Source: Clytia hemisphaerica (lineage: Eukaryota > Cnidaria > Hydrozoa > Leptothecata > Clytiidae). Taken from it: a stretch of 64,000 nt of DNA. The DNA lies in NCBI GenBank assembly GCA_902728285.1, contig CACVBU010000165.1:159574-223573 (forward strand). Direction: 5' to 3'. This document shows positions 54,042 through 64,000 of the stretch, piece by piece. The position numbers and the translations under genes were made by a program. The notes beneath the pieces are model-generated. The model made no database searches. It was given only the letters and a program-made list of their open reading frames with translations, and was not told the origin of the DNA. How positions within the stretch are numbered: position 1 is the stretch's first letter; every line of letters begins with the position of its first letter.

Positions 54042-56019
54042 TCAAACCTTTTCTTTTTCAAATTCATCTTGATTATCCCTTAAATTCTTCATTCTAGCAT
54101 GATCAGATTTTCGAACCTTTTCTTTTTCAAATTCGTCTTGATTATCCCTGGTTTCTTTCATTCTTTTTTGAGCAGATTCTCTCTCTTGTTTCCTTTCAAA
54201 TTCGTCTTGATTATTCCTTAAGTCCTTCTTTCTTGTCTGATCAGATTTTCGAACCTTTTCTTTTTCAAATTCGTCTTGATTATCATTTAAATTCTTCTTT
54301 CTTGCCTGATCAGATTTTCGAACCTTTTCTTTTTCAAATTCGCCTTGATTATCCCTTAAATTCTTCATTCTAGCATGATCAGATTTTCGAACCTTTTCTT
54401 TTTCAAATTCGTCTTGATTATCCCTTAAATTCTTCATTCTTATTTGAGCAGATTCTCTCTCTTGCTTCCTCTCAAATTCGTCTTGATTATTCCTTAAGTC
54501 CTTCTTTCTAGCATGATCAGATTTTCGAACCTTTTCTTTTTCAAATTCGTCTTGGTTACATCTTGTTTCTTTCATTCTTTTTTTAGCAGATTTTCTCTCC
54601 TGTTTCTTTTCAAATTCATCTTGGTTATGCCGAAAATGTCTTTTTCTAGCCTGGTCACTTCTCCTAAACAACCTCTTTTTGACCTCATCCATATTATATC
54701 GTACATCTTTCATAGCGTTTTTCTTTGAAGAAGTTGATAATTTTCGCTTTCGCTTAACCGGAGTAAAAGGTTTAACCGGAGTGCTTCTGGTTTCTGTAAC
54801 TTTACGATTTTGTCTATCAAGTTCTTGAAGAAGGGAATTTCTCATCATTGTTTCAGAGGTGAGATTTTTTATCGTTGCAAAGGATTTTAAAGGGTTGTCT
54901 ACAGCGGCATCAAGATTAGCATGTGTGACTTTAGAAGTTGGATTTTCATTACCAGTACTAACTATGTCTGGAGAAGGAGAATATTGAGAATCAGAATGGC
55001 TTTTGTTTCCTTTTCCACTAGTTTTTTTGTACATCAAAAGGTACGGAACACTACGATCATCAACTTTATACTGAGACTGAACATTCGGAATGGGTACAAC
55101 ACTCTCATCGTCAACCCTATACCAAGTTTCTCCGTATTTTACGACAGCAGTATAATGGCCACTGTTAGACGAATTGCCATGATGGTAAATGATTGCTTGC
55201 AAATGAAGCTTTCCCAGCAGAACATTCTCAAATTGGTGTTCAACGTTTAAGTTGGGGGCTAGCTTTTTAGACACGAAAGTATCCTGGTCAAACCCGAAAA
55301 TAACTAATTGAATAACTAACACATCAGAAACATTGAATAAAGTCCTGAATTTTTTGGCAACTGTACGAACGGGACAGTGAGAACACTCGTAGGCTTCTTG
55401 GAGAAATTCTCCATATGGGTCATTAACCATTTTCGAAACTGCATTTTCAATAGAATTTCTACTAAAACGGTTTGGAAACTGTATTTGACATATATTATCA
55501 GTGACCTCTTTGTTAGAGAAATTACCGCAAGTTTGACATAAAATTGATTCTGCAAATGATATACAGAAAATACTATCATTGGGCACGAACTGGTCTGCTG
55601 TTAGAGGATTTACTTGATTCAAAATATGAAGCATACATTCTTGTGCATCAAACTGTTCTCGAAGAGTATGGTCATAATGTGGTAATTCTATAGATTTGAT
55701 AAACTGATATGTTTCCAATAAGTTTTCAGAGGATTCGATTTTGGTATAAAGTTCTTTGATTGCAAGTTTTATTGGGCTATCGACATCAAGATTAAATACA
55801 GATTCGCGGAAGCTATCAACAGAATATAATGCTTGAGTTACAGAATTGAAAAAGCAAACATTTTGACCCAAATTTTTCAGTCCCAGTGGTGTACTTCTTC
55901 CCCGTAAATCAGAGAATGGAATCAAATTTTCATTATTTTTTGCATTTGATGTTTCAAGTGGTTTTCCTTTAAAATTCCTTATTTTTATTGGGTGTACCTT
56001 TTGGTCTACCTCTACCCAT
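54042..56019 (-). pseudogene. Helentron N-terminal region: AT-hook, USP-type protease, 23-residue repeats
   Basis: ATG 56019 opens MGRGRPKGTPNKNKEF, an AT-hook-like start. A frameshift near 55970 separates it from the main frame (about 55960-54042). Residues ~15-300 form a ubiquitin-specific protease (C19) domain: Cys box LGLKNLGQNVCFFNSVTQAL, FDAQECMLHIL, zinc pairs CQTCG and CSHCP, and His box HHGNSSNSGHYTAVV. A basic linker (PVKRKRKLSTSSKK) follows, then nine charged 23-residue units (69-bp DNA period) ending NQDEFEKEKV. TGA at 54044-54042 replaces the CGA present in all comparable repeats. Beyond it a tenth, diverged unit continues in the same frame into Rep. Helentrons often carry an OTU protease, so a USP-type domain here is unusual. 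Confidence 0.8.
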
Positions 56020-56105
56020 TATTTTGTTAGATAAACAAAACTTCAATCTTTCAATTTCAAAAGTATGTCCAAATGTAGTATTTTCAGATTTCGTATTCTC
56101 AGTAT

Positions 56106-56140
56106 TCGTAATGATCGTAATGAGCGTAATGAGCGTAATG
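56106..56140 (-). promoter_or_regulatory. CGTAATGA repeats upstream of the Helentron gene
   Basis: Four near-identical units of CGTAATGA(G/T/C) with 9-10 bp spacing (TCATTACG on the coding strand) lie about 90-120 bp upstream of ATG 56019. They could be binding sites or just a microsatellite. CGCTTTATAGG near 56188 is the nearest TATA-like word. Confidence 0.3.
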
Positions 56141-56239
56141 ACAGCCAAGAGGTGACTCTTTGGCAAATGATTCAAATACCCCTCCGCCGCTTTATAGGTG
56201 ACACCGGGCAATAAATCGATCCTATTTACAACAACAACA

Positions 56240-56385
56240 AATATATTTCTTTTTTTTCTTTTTTCCTGTTTTTATTTTTCTTTTTTAAGTTTTTTTTTCT
56301 TTTTTCTTTTTTTACTTTTTCTTTTGGTTTTTTACTTTTTTATTATTATTTTTATTATTTTTTTTATTTTTTTTTTCTTATATTA
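56240..56385. repeat. Pyrimidine-rich low-complexity tract
   Basis: TTTTTTCTTTT and TTATTATT runs over about 145 bp. Frames through it are artefacts of composition. Confidence 0.85.
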
Positions 56386-57939
56386 AAAATGATCTAGGTT
56401 TCTTCTTTCTTCTCTAGCACTTTTCTTCTTTCTTCAAAAGATGTTTTCTTGAATTTTGTTGATGGGGCGTTTGTTGTTGGTGATTTCTAGTTTCTCTGAA
56501 ACGGCTGCTTCTATCAAAGAGCTCTTTGAATCTGGAACCTTAAAATTTTCGTCGATTCGTTGGCAGAAATTTGTATGGTGTTATTATTAATTTTGTACCT
56601 TGGTTTAATAAGTATATCTAGCTCTGAAACGATAAAAATTAGCAATATTATATAGTAGTGCTACAATATAGCAAAATGTTAAAATGATTTCAAGTCCCTT
56701 TCAAGTTAAAAAAAAGAAAAGACACACAACATTATACATCTAGTGTATTTCTTAACAAAAATGATAAAAATTTATAAATTACTATGAAAATATTTTCTCC
56801 ACTTCAACTCGCATCTCTTAAAACACTTCTTGTAAATAAATAGCAATGTGTTCATCTGTTACTTCACGTGTTTTTAAAACTAAAGTAAAAGGAGAATCTG
56901 TTCTCCACCAGCTGCTTGATAACACCAAAAATAAATTAACTTCGTTGAAAATCTTTCTAAAATTCTCTACGATGGAGTTTTCTTTTTGCTACCGCGAGAA
57001 AGATTTTTTGCAAACATAATATCATCTTTCTCTCGCTCCTTTCTTCATTAATAAAAAATCTATTCATTAAATGAGCAAAAGATGTTAACATACGCTCGCT
57101 TTCTCTGTTTGGGTTTCTGAATTTTTCACAACTATATAATTTTTACATAAGAAACTCTAGCTTCTTTTAAGGTTTTTTATCGGACATAAAGTAAATTGTA
57201 ACCTCTAAATTATCTTTTTGTCAGATTTTAACACCCCTGTCTCACAGCCCCGATGAAACTTTTTCCCTGATCGCACCGTGACACTTTCATCTTTTTTTTT
57301 TTTAATAAAAATAATAATTTGGATAAGAAAATTGATCTATGCTTACAAATAGTGATTCTTATAGATAAAGATTCGTTTTTTCAGCCAAAAAAAATTTTTT
57401 ATGAAAATCTGCTTGAGCCAACTTTTACTTATGGTGGTATCCTTTTTTCATGCAAAAAACGAGAACAATTGAATGATCCAATTTCTCACTAAGTCCAAAA
57501 AACCCTATTTTTCAGCCATTTTTTGGCTGAAATTTAGCCAAAAATTTTTTTTTTCGAAAATTGGGCTCCGTCACATTTTGGCCATCACCATTTTGCACCT
57601 TTGTACCAAAAATCAAAAGATTCCTATGATTCAATCCTGAGAAAAGTTGGTTACAGACGAAAGGACGGACGAACGAACAAACACAGGTTAATTTATAAGA
57701 CCTCCACCGGGGTAGGTCCAAAAATAGTTAAGTAGAGTAAATGTCCTTATTAACGATGATTTTGTTGAGAGATATTCATGAAGAGCATCAAAGCTGTTAC
57801 TTTCCAAGTCAAAAGAAAATTTCAAGTGATTGCTATTTTTTCCAAACATACCTTTTTATATCATGGATCCAGCTGCTAAATATCTCTTGAGAGATCAGAA
57901 GTAAACCAACATATTAGCTAGATAAAATAAAATTTATTA

Positions 57940-58375
57940 ATAGAGACCAATTAAGAAAACAGCCAGCTAAAAACATATCTCAAGAGGAAAATAAAGTAAA
58001 TATAGCAAAAAGTATTATGAAAATAGAGACCAATTATGGACAGCTAGCTAAAATAAATCATTACAGAAAAAATAAAACAAATGAGCAAAGTCAGCAACAA
58101 CAAAAAAACAGACAGCAATTAGGCAGCTACCTAAAGAGAAAATAAATAAACACAGTAGGGAGAAAACGAAACCCATTTTTATAGACAGCTATAAAAACAT
58201 TTCCATTTACAATAAACCATAACAAAGATGAGCGAGAAGAAATAAAACAGAGACCAATTAGACAACCAGCTAAACATCATCCCCCAGAGAAGACAAAGCA
58301 GACATAGCAGGAAGAATATAGAAAAACAAGAGACCAATTATACGGTCATCTGAAAAACTTCTCCCTAGTGAACGT
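57940..58375. repeat. Degenerate ~75-bp satellite
   Basis: AGAGACCAATTA followed by (G/A)ACAGC(C/T)AGCTAAA and AGAGAAAATAAA recurs about six times (near 57945, 58025, 58110, 58180, 58250, 58330) with heavy divergence and A-rich spacers. Confidence 0.6.
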
Positions 58376-59628
58376 AATGTAAACAAACATCAATTTAGAC
58401 AGAAATGAACATTTCTTTCACGTCATATTTGTTTTGTTTTACGGCGCTTAGAATCAACCAATCAGCACAGTTCATTTTGTTATTAGGCTGGTCACGTGTC
58501 TAAGTATTTTGATTACGAATTTTATTTTTGATCCGGGCGGTAACGGGGTGCTACTCGATGTGAGAACAACCGATTCTTTCAGCAAAAAGGGTTTTAAGGA
58601 ATCGGATTTTTCCAGGACAAAGATTGAATCCAAAATTTCTTATTGTAAAAAATAATAAAAAAAGAGATATACACTAATTGTCATACTCTCATAAATCAAA
58701 TATCGTTTGTGCACACCATCAAAGAAAACGTAGTAATGTTCATAAAAACAAAGGCTGAAGTGTTGTCACGCGGACTTCAAAATCCATACGGACAGATAAC
58801 ATTGTCTAATATTTTTTATCAACCTGTTCAAAAATTAATTTTTTAACCACCAAAGGGAAAAATCGTTGTTTTTCTCAACGAAAAATTTATTCAAAGAAAA
58901 GCTTTAACCAACCAATTTAATATAGGCCATTATTTGTTAAGGTATTCCAATGTGAAGAGGCACCACCATAAGGCGGATTGTTAATTAATATATTTTGAAG
59001 GTCGTCATGCGATCCTTTAACAGAATTAAGAAATACCTATTATGGCAGAAGGCAAAACGTAAATTTTTATAATAAATAAAAAACCAGATAAAATATAAAC
59101 CAGATGGGGGGAACATGAAAACATTGATAAAAACTCTGAACCAGCCAAACACCTGCGAAAATTCCCTAATCATCAATTCGTTTAAAAGGTTATCTTTAAT
59201 GCCCCTGAGAAAACTGGCTTACAAAAGAATTTAGAGGCATCTTATCATAGCCCTCAAGAGACCGTCTTTAAATGACCAACTTGACTCAAACCGGTTAATT
59301 CTTTTCCGAAATGGAGTAACTTAGTCAATTATTTTAATTACTTTTTGCATTGCCTTTTGTATTTTACGATGTTTCTTTTATCCAGTTTTTTACTACATTT
59401 AATTGCTTTTAAACACATAAATTGTAACTTTTTTGATTTCCAATTTTCAACATCATTTGTAGCACTGAAGATGATTTTTAATCGAAAAGCCTTTGCTCAA
59501 TTTTAAAACATTGTTGTTTTTCTTTAAATTTAAATTTTTATGTCCGCATTCATTTGCTAGCTGTAGTATTTAGTAGATTGTATGAATTTTCTTTCATGTT
59601 ATGTTTGTGATTTATTATTTCTCTATTA

Positions 59629-59997
59629 GGCGAGACCAATTTAATTCATCGTTCTACGGGCCCGAAAATAGGGTCTATTTTTGATAGAAATGAAAATAAT
59701 TGTAATGAATTTCTGTCTCTATAAAATATGCAGATTGTTTATTTGAAATAATTTTATTAGTGAAAGTGCTGATGATTCATTCTAAAACATCTAAATTTGG
59801 ATGAATTATGCATTTCGCTATTTTGAATTTACTTTGAGCTTCATCAAAAGACGGAAAATTTTATTCCGCATATTTTTAGGAAATATGTTAGGTACATTAC
59901 GGACCCTAAATAATGAAAAATCTATTTTTATTTCACCGACCGACCTATATTCTTGAAACAATCCCGTTAGAGAAAGACAAATTAAATTGGTCTTGCC
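59629..59997. mobile_element. 369-bp Harbinger-type MITE
   Basis: The left end GGCGAGACCAATTTAATT and the reverse complement of the right end, GGCAAGACCAATTTAATT, differ at one base. Trinucleotide TTA flanks both sides (59626-59628 and 59998-60000). GGC-starting termini with a TTA duplication are characteristic of PIF/Harbinger MITEs. The interior is AT-rich with no coding sense. Confidence 0.8.
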
Positions 59998-60365
59998 TTA
60001 TCAAAAGTAGAAAATATCTACTAAATGCTTGATCTTATTCCTTTCGCTTCACACCGATTCCGATCTCTATTGCGCTGTAGGCTCGTATTCAATAAAAGAA
60101 TCGAAGGAATCCTTTAGTCGGTCTGATTGAGTCAGCAACGTAGTGTAGATCGTAATTCGATTGCTGAACGACGAAAAATTCACCTTCTCAAAACTCGGAA
60201 ATTATGGCTATCATGGTGGATAGCTATTTGATCTAATTGGCAGCAAAATATGTGGAGCTTATGAAACACCTCTTTTTTGTCTGCTGAGGTAACAAAAAAG
60301 TAAAGCAGGAACCAAAGACAAACACGAAATCGAAACGAAATACAGTAAAACAAAATCCTTGGTGT

Positions 60366-60580
60366 TTATAGTCCCATCTTTCTAGAGACAGAGAATCGCC
60401 TTGTGTGACTGTCCTTGATGTATCTGTCTCGACTATTGCCGAGGGACCATCGATTATGTTTGGAAATCATTCTATCGGATACTCCAGCGTTTGCGGCAGA
60501 AGAGGCACCGCCTGCCCTCAAGGAATGCGTCCCGATCGTTTTTGGGTCAATGTTTTCTGGAAGATGGATTAGGACAGCTC
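60366..60580 (-). pseudogene. Terminal exon of a tyrosine recombinase (Crypton/DIRS-type)
   Basis: On the minus strand an acceptor TTTTTTCCATTCAG precedes 215 bp encoding about 71 residues to TAA (60368-60366). IGTHSLRAGGASSAANAGVS carries the H-x-x-R box. KHNRWSLGNS holds the second His/Trp position, and RDRYIKDSHTRR the nucleophilic Tyr. It ends SVSRKMGL like related invertebrate recombinases. No upstream exon with the first catalytic Arg is recognisable in the next 3 kb, so this is an orphan exon or the remnant of an element. The motifs themselves are intact. Confidence 0.7.
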
Positions 60581-60654
60581 CTGAATGGAAAAAATAAATA
60601 AAAAGATTTTGAATACCTGAAAGTGAACGTGATTTGTGATCCAGAATTCAAACC

Positions 60655-60835
60655 AACGAGGGATGGGCAAATAATCATGTCATTAATGAGACCAACGAGG
60701 GTGTACCAACAAGGGCAGAGCATCTTGCAACCAGGCAAGGATAATCGTGTACCAACGAGGGTGTACCAACTAGGGTGTACCAACAAGGGAGTACCAACAA
60801 GGGTAGAGTATTTTTCAACCAGGCAAGGATACTCT
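60655..60835. repeat. Minisatellite of ~14-bp GTACCAACGAGGGT units
   Basis: ACCAACGAGGGTGT / ACCAACAAGGG(A/T/C)(G/A) units alternate within a larger duplicated block that also contains AACCAGGCAAGGATA (near 60729 and 60819) and AGAGCATCTTGC / AGAGTATTTTTC. Both a short and a ~100-bp period are visible. Confidence 0.8.
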
Positions 60836-61754
60836 GTCCGATAACATCTTCACCATTAGAATGTATTGTAATCATTTTCCCATTTAATATGTAATGTTCA
60901 CATGAATGAAAGAAAGAATAGAAAAACATTATAGTGTGTCAGTTTGAGATATTGTAAAAGGAGGTTGAACACTAATAGGTTTCAACTCTATGAACTGGAA
61001 TAGGTACAGGCAAATTAGAGTGATGTAAAGTGAACCATGGTGAGAAATATTGAGACGGATCAACATACACTGTTGTTTTTACTTATATTTAAAATGTATA
61101 CAAGACTAGTCAGTTACAAGTAACAATATGACACTAGTCATTTCCAAGCACAAGACGGATCCATAAGGTTTGTTTGTTTCATCACTATTTTTGCTATATT
61201 TACTATAAATATGCACTCATTTCAATTTTTTCAGTCCAAAACTGTAGCAATTTTTGTAAATAAACTAAGGGGATTGCTGTTCTCAATGGCTACCTGAAGA
61301 GGTCTTAGGAGTTTATTGAATTTTTTCTTTACACCATTTGAAAACTTCAAAATTGATTAAAACAGATTTAATTAATATAAAATCAATTCTTACCAAATTT
61401 TCAGGATTTTTACTCTCTCCGAAAAGTTCTTTTTCGCCAAAATAATTTTACCTAATGATTAGGACATTACTGGGGTAAAATGTATCTTGCCAAAAGTTCT
61501 GAATAATATTGTTTCGGGGCTATGGGGTCTTGTGAAAAGGGGGATAGGCACAAAAGAAACTCACTGAAAGGCGGAAGATTTTTTTGGATTTTTGTCTGTT
61601 GGCCAACAATATTTGAACCAACCATAAAAATTTGGCTTGAATTTTTCACTAAAAAGTTTTTCTTTTCACATTTCAAGAAATTTAAAACTGTCTTGAAAAA
61701 TATTTTTAGACTTGGTTTTATACTATTCGTTACATATATTATTTTTTGCATTAG

Positions 61755-62015
61755 ATTAATTTGGAGGACGGACTGGAAAGTATACACAAACCACTTTCAA
61801 ATAACCGCCAGGAAAATATGTTGGAAACTTTGGCCCATCACTTTTCAGAAAAGGCAACCTTTGCTGGACATGTTCCCAGTCTCAATTTGAATTTGTCAGA
61901 CACATCGCCACTCATTTCACCATTAATGAGATCAAATGAATTCAATACTGAAGTTGAAAAAAGAAGTTACTACCTAGATAACACAAAGGATGAAATAGAA
62001 GGGATCTTTTTGTTA
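61755..62015 (+). CDS. Possible single exon of an unrecognised gene
   Basis: After an acceptor-like TTATTTTTTGCATTAG, one frame stays open for about 87 codons of protein-like composition (NLEDGLESIHKPLSNN, ENMLETLAHHFSEKA, EKRSYYLDNTKDEIEG). No good donor closes it (best GTTAAC near 62015), and I recognise no family. It could be an internal exon of a host gene, an exon of an element, or chance. Confidence 0.3.
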
Positions 62016-62649
62016 ACTTTTCAACTTTTCTCTAGCGTCTTGGATGCTTTTAGGACCTCCATACTGTCTTAAGCCGCCTTTGAATTCCACAGGGGCTGAG
62101 GCTGAGGGGAAGGGGTACCCTGTTTCCTGTAGGGATAATAATTTTGAGATTTGAAAATGTTCTGAAAACTGGTCATTACCAATTCTTACATTTTACCTTT
62201 AAAGTATTCAGATATTCTCTTCAAATTATCTGTCAGTTGAACTGCAATTGTGGAATAAATTTTAATGAAATCAAATGTGAAAGTGCTTTTTTTATATTGC
62301 TATTGGAGGAATGATTTTCAATGAGTTAGGAATAGATCCCAATTTCTCACCAAAATACCAAAACCTTGCAAAACCAACAATTGGACAGCCTTGATGGGGA
62401 AATCTGTCAGATTGAAATGAATCTAATTTCCTGAAGAAGGGCTATAAGGGAATTTTTTGGGACTGAGGTCCTGTTTATTGATTTTTAGAAATACTTTTAC
62501 CTGTCAGTTGATAGTCCCTTAATTGATCTAAATTAGCCGGATTTACACAATCTTCAATATTTTAAGAATTCCAGTCATTGCATTGAGACGAGGCGTTTTT
62601 GCTTGAAGAATTCAAAAATCGGTTAACAAAGTTGGGGGTTTAATTTGAC

Positions 62650-62903
62650 GAAGGTAAATTGGTTGAGGAAACAAGCCCAGCTTCAGAATATATCATATTT
62701 TTTATTGATTACAAATTAGCAAAACTATGTAGTATCAAGTTATACAAAAACAAACCTAAGAAGTCCCAGGTAACCAAAACATGCCAAACTAAAAATTTTA
62801 CAAGCTCAAAGTCAACAATACAATTTTCAAATTACAATTTTATTTTTTTTTCAGAAATTTTGCCAGAAATAACTTTGGTTATTCCTCAACCAATTTGACC
62901 TTC
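62650..62903. mobile_element. 254-bp MITE with 15-bp inverted repeat core
   Basis: AAATTGGTTGAGGAA at 62656-62670 is perfectly inverted at 62882-62896. GAAGGT lies outside both arms, with one extra base on the right. The interior is AT-rich. No clear target duplication. Confidence 0.6.
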
Positions 62904-64000
62904 TAGTACTATTTCACTTTTTAATTGAGAATGTATCCAATTTGAAGCATATCTTAGTAGGAAGACTTAGAGTTACAGAAATCATAAGTTTCAGTTTTTT
63001 TCAGCTATTAAGTGGTGGTTTTATATACAGTTGTACAGTGTATTCTAATCTTCTATGTACAGCTGATTATTCTTTTATTGTATAAGGAAAACCCAACTTA
63101 AATTTTGGTATACGAAACTTTCAGTAGTCAAGAAAGGTATGCTAAACAAACTGAAAATCGTACTCATCTAAAACTTGCAAAAACAAATGACAAGGTTTTC
63201 TGTCTGATTACTCACTTAAAAAGTTTAATAGGGCAAACGTTGCAATGAAAGTAAGAATTTCCTTTAAAAGCATCCTATCGTCAAGTAGAACTCTCAAAAT
63301 ACCACCGTGTCGATGCTTAGTTCAAATGAATGATAACCCTGACTTTATTTGGGTCATTTTTTGTATATTCAATGTTATTTTGAGAGTCTTTTCTAAAAAA
63401 AAATGGGTAGGAATGACATCTATCAAAGTAATTTGCTATCAGGTCATTTTCTAAGCATTTTTTTAGAAAAGGTTGGTTTTATTGTAAAGGTGCAAAAAAA
63501 AATATATGTGAACTTTTTAAAGTGAATTTGAATTTTTAAGTCAAAAAAAATTGGCTTTTCGATCACAACTTTTGTGACTGAACCAATTCGATTTTATTAC
63601 CAAAATTTGAGTTAGGGAGGGAATCAAATGAAGATTCACATTTTAAAGCCTGCAATCTCTACCAAATACTTGTATATTTATTTTTGGAGAAACTAGCCTG
63701 GGAATCCAAGCTCATAATTTTAGAAAAAACAAAAAATACCTCACCTCACAAAGTTCTAAAATTATAGAGCTTGGTGCAGGTAGATTAGTCTGATACAGAA
63801 TGTTATAAACAGTCTGTGTGTGAACCCTTGTTGACAAGCTTTCTGAACTTTGGAAACCCAGGCAAACACACTAATCAGCTTACCAAAAAACTCCTTCACA
63901 GGCTCTAAAGACTTTCAAAACTAAAAAACCACAATCAAACATAACCACATGTTTTTAGACTTCCAGCCAACAGCCATTTTGTTTCAAATAAATCTATTTT
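62904..64000. other. Right end of window; no gene recognised
   Basis: About 1.1 kb of AT-rich sequence without repeats or coding patterns that I can support. The stretch 60836-61754 is likewise empty apart from plain AT-rich sequence. Confidence 0.4.

Larger units (their letters stand above)
43447..56019 (-). mobile_element. Helentron (Helitron with EN domain), broken
   Basis: On the minus strand, in transcription order, lie an AT-hook/USP-type protease region, Rep (HUH), PIF1-like helicase, EEP endonuclease and two RPA-like genes. A Rep-helicase-endonuclease order with RPA is diagnostic of Helentron-type Helitrons, which move by rolling-circle replication. I could not define the TC...CTRR-type ends or the terminal hairpin. 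The given borders are those of the coding features. Nonsense and frameshift changes show the copy is not functional as it stands. Confidence 0.8.
56386..60365. other. Gene-poor region between Helentron and recombinase exon
   Basis: No gene can be supported. It holds a dispersed-repeat piece at about 57500-57720 (GACGAAAGGACGGACGAACG, then CCTCCACCGGGGTAGGTCC), a degenerate ~75-bp satellite at 57940-58375, an inverted CCAAT-type word near 58455 and a Harbinger-type MITE at 59629-59997. Confidence 0.4.

Noticed and set aside
1-64000. CRISPR arrays or bacterial operons
   Set aside because: None seen. Tandem arrays here lack the regular repeat-spacer pattern, and the introns and element types are eukaryotic.

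Overview
The window is AT-rich (roughly two thirds A+T), has GT-AG introns, many short inverted-repeat elements and several classes of eukaryotic transposon, so it is nuclear DNA of a metazoan. Paralogous secreted proteins with PAN-like and fibrinogen-like cysteine patterns, together with the mix of Polinton, Helentron, Penelope-like and tyrosine-recombinase elements, suit a marine invertebrate, perhaps a cnidarian. That placement is inference. A single N at 13365 shows this is a draft assembly.

Layout. (1) 1-12570: two copies of a segmental duplication (318-4440 and 9979-12570), each carrying a gene for a small secreted-type protein. Copy B has three exons. Copy A lacks exon 1 and has two nested elements in intron 1. 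(2) 13423-21320: a reduced Polinton/Maverick with iteron-like repeats, a polB gene broken into three frames, three small unrecognised genes and an intact-looking DD35E integrase. No capsid, packaging ATPase or protease gene is visible. (3) 23914-26193: a Penelope-like reverse transcriptase on the minus strand, split by a 343-bp element with an 8-bp target duplication. (4) 26194-32783: about 6.6 kb with no gene I can support.

(5) 32784-42705 is the most interesting region. A 9.9-kb element with perfect 22-bp terminal inverted repeats carries two convergent spliced genes. The first is a ~680-residue protein whose catalytic and zinc-ligand spacings match the RAG1 core. The second is a 171-residue chromodomain protein. 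This resembles the tail-to-tail RAG1/RAG2 plan, with a chromodomain where RAG2 has a PHD finger. The transposase gene is broken in its last exon by a 3.1-kb inverted-repeat element, and its first intron holds another.

(6) 43447-56019: a Helentron (Helitron with endonuclease) on the minus strand. It was apparently one giant frame (AT-hook, USP-type protease, charged 23-residue repeats, HUH Rep, PIF1-like helicase, EEP endonuclease), now broken by a nonsense codon and frameshifts. Two tandem RPA-like genes follow, both inactivated, and the distal one runs into a GA minisatellite. (7) 56020-64000: mostly non-coding, with a Harbinger-type MITE, degenerate satellites, a minisatellite, the terminal exon of a tyrosine recombinase and one doubtful exon.

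Almost every recognisable gene is mobile-element machinery. The PAN/fibrinogen-like pair are the only good host-gene candidates.
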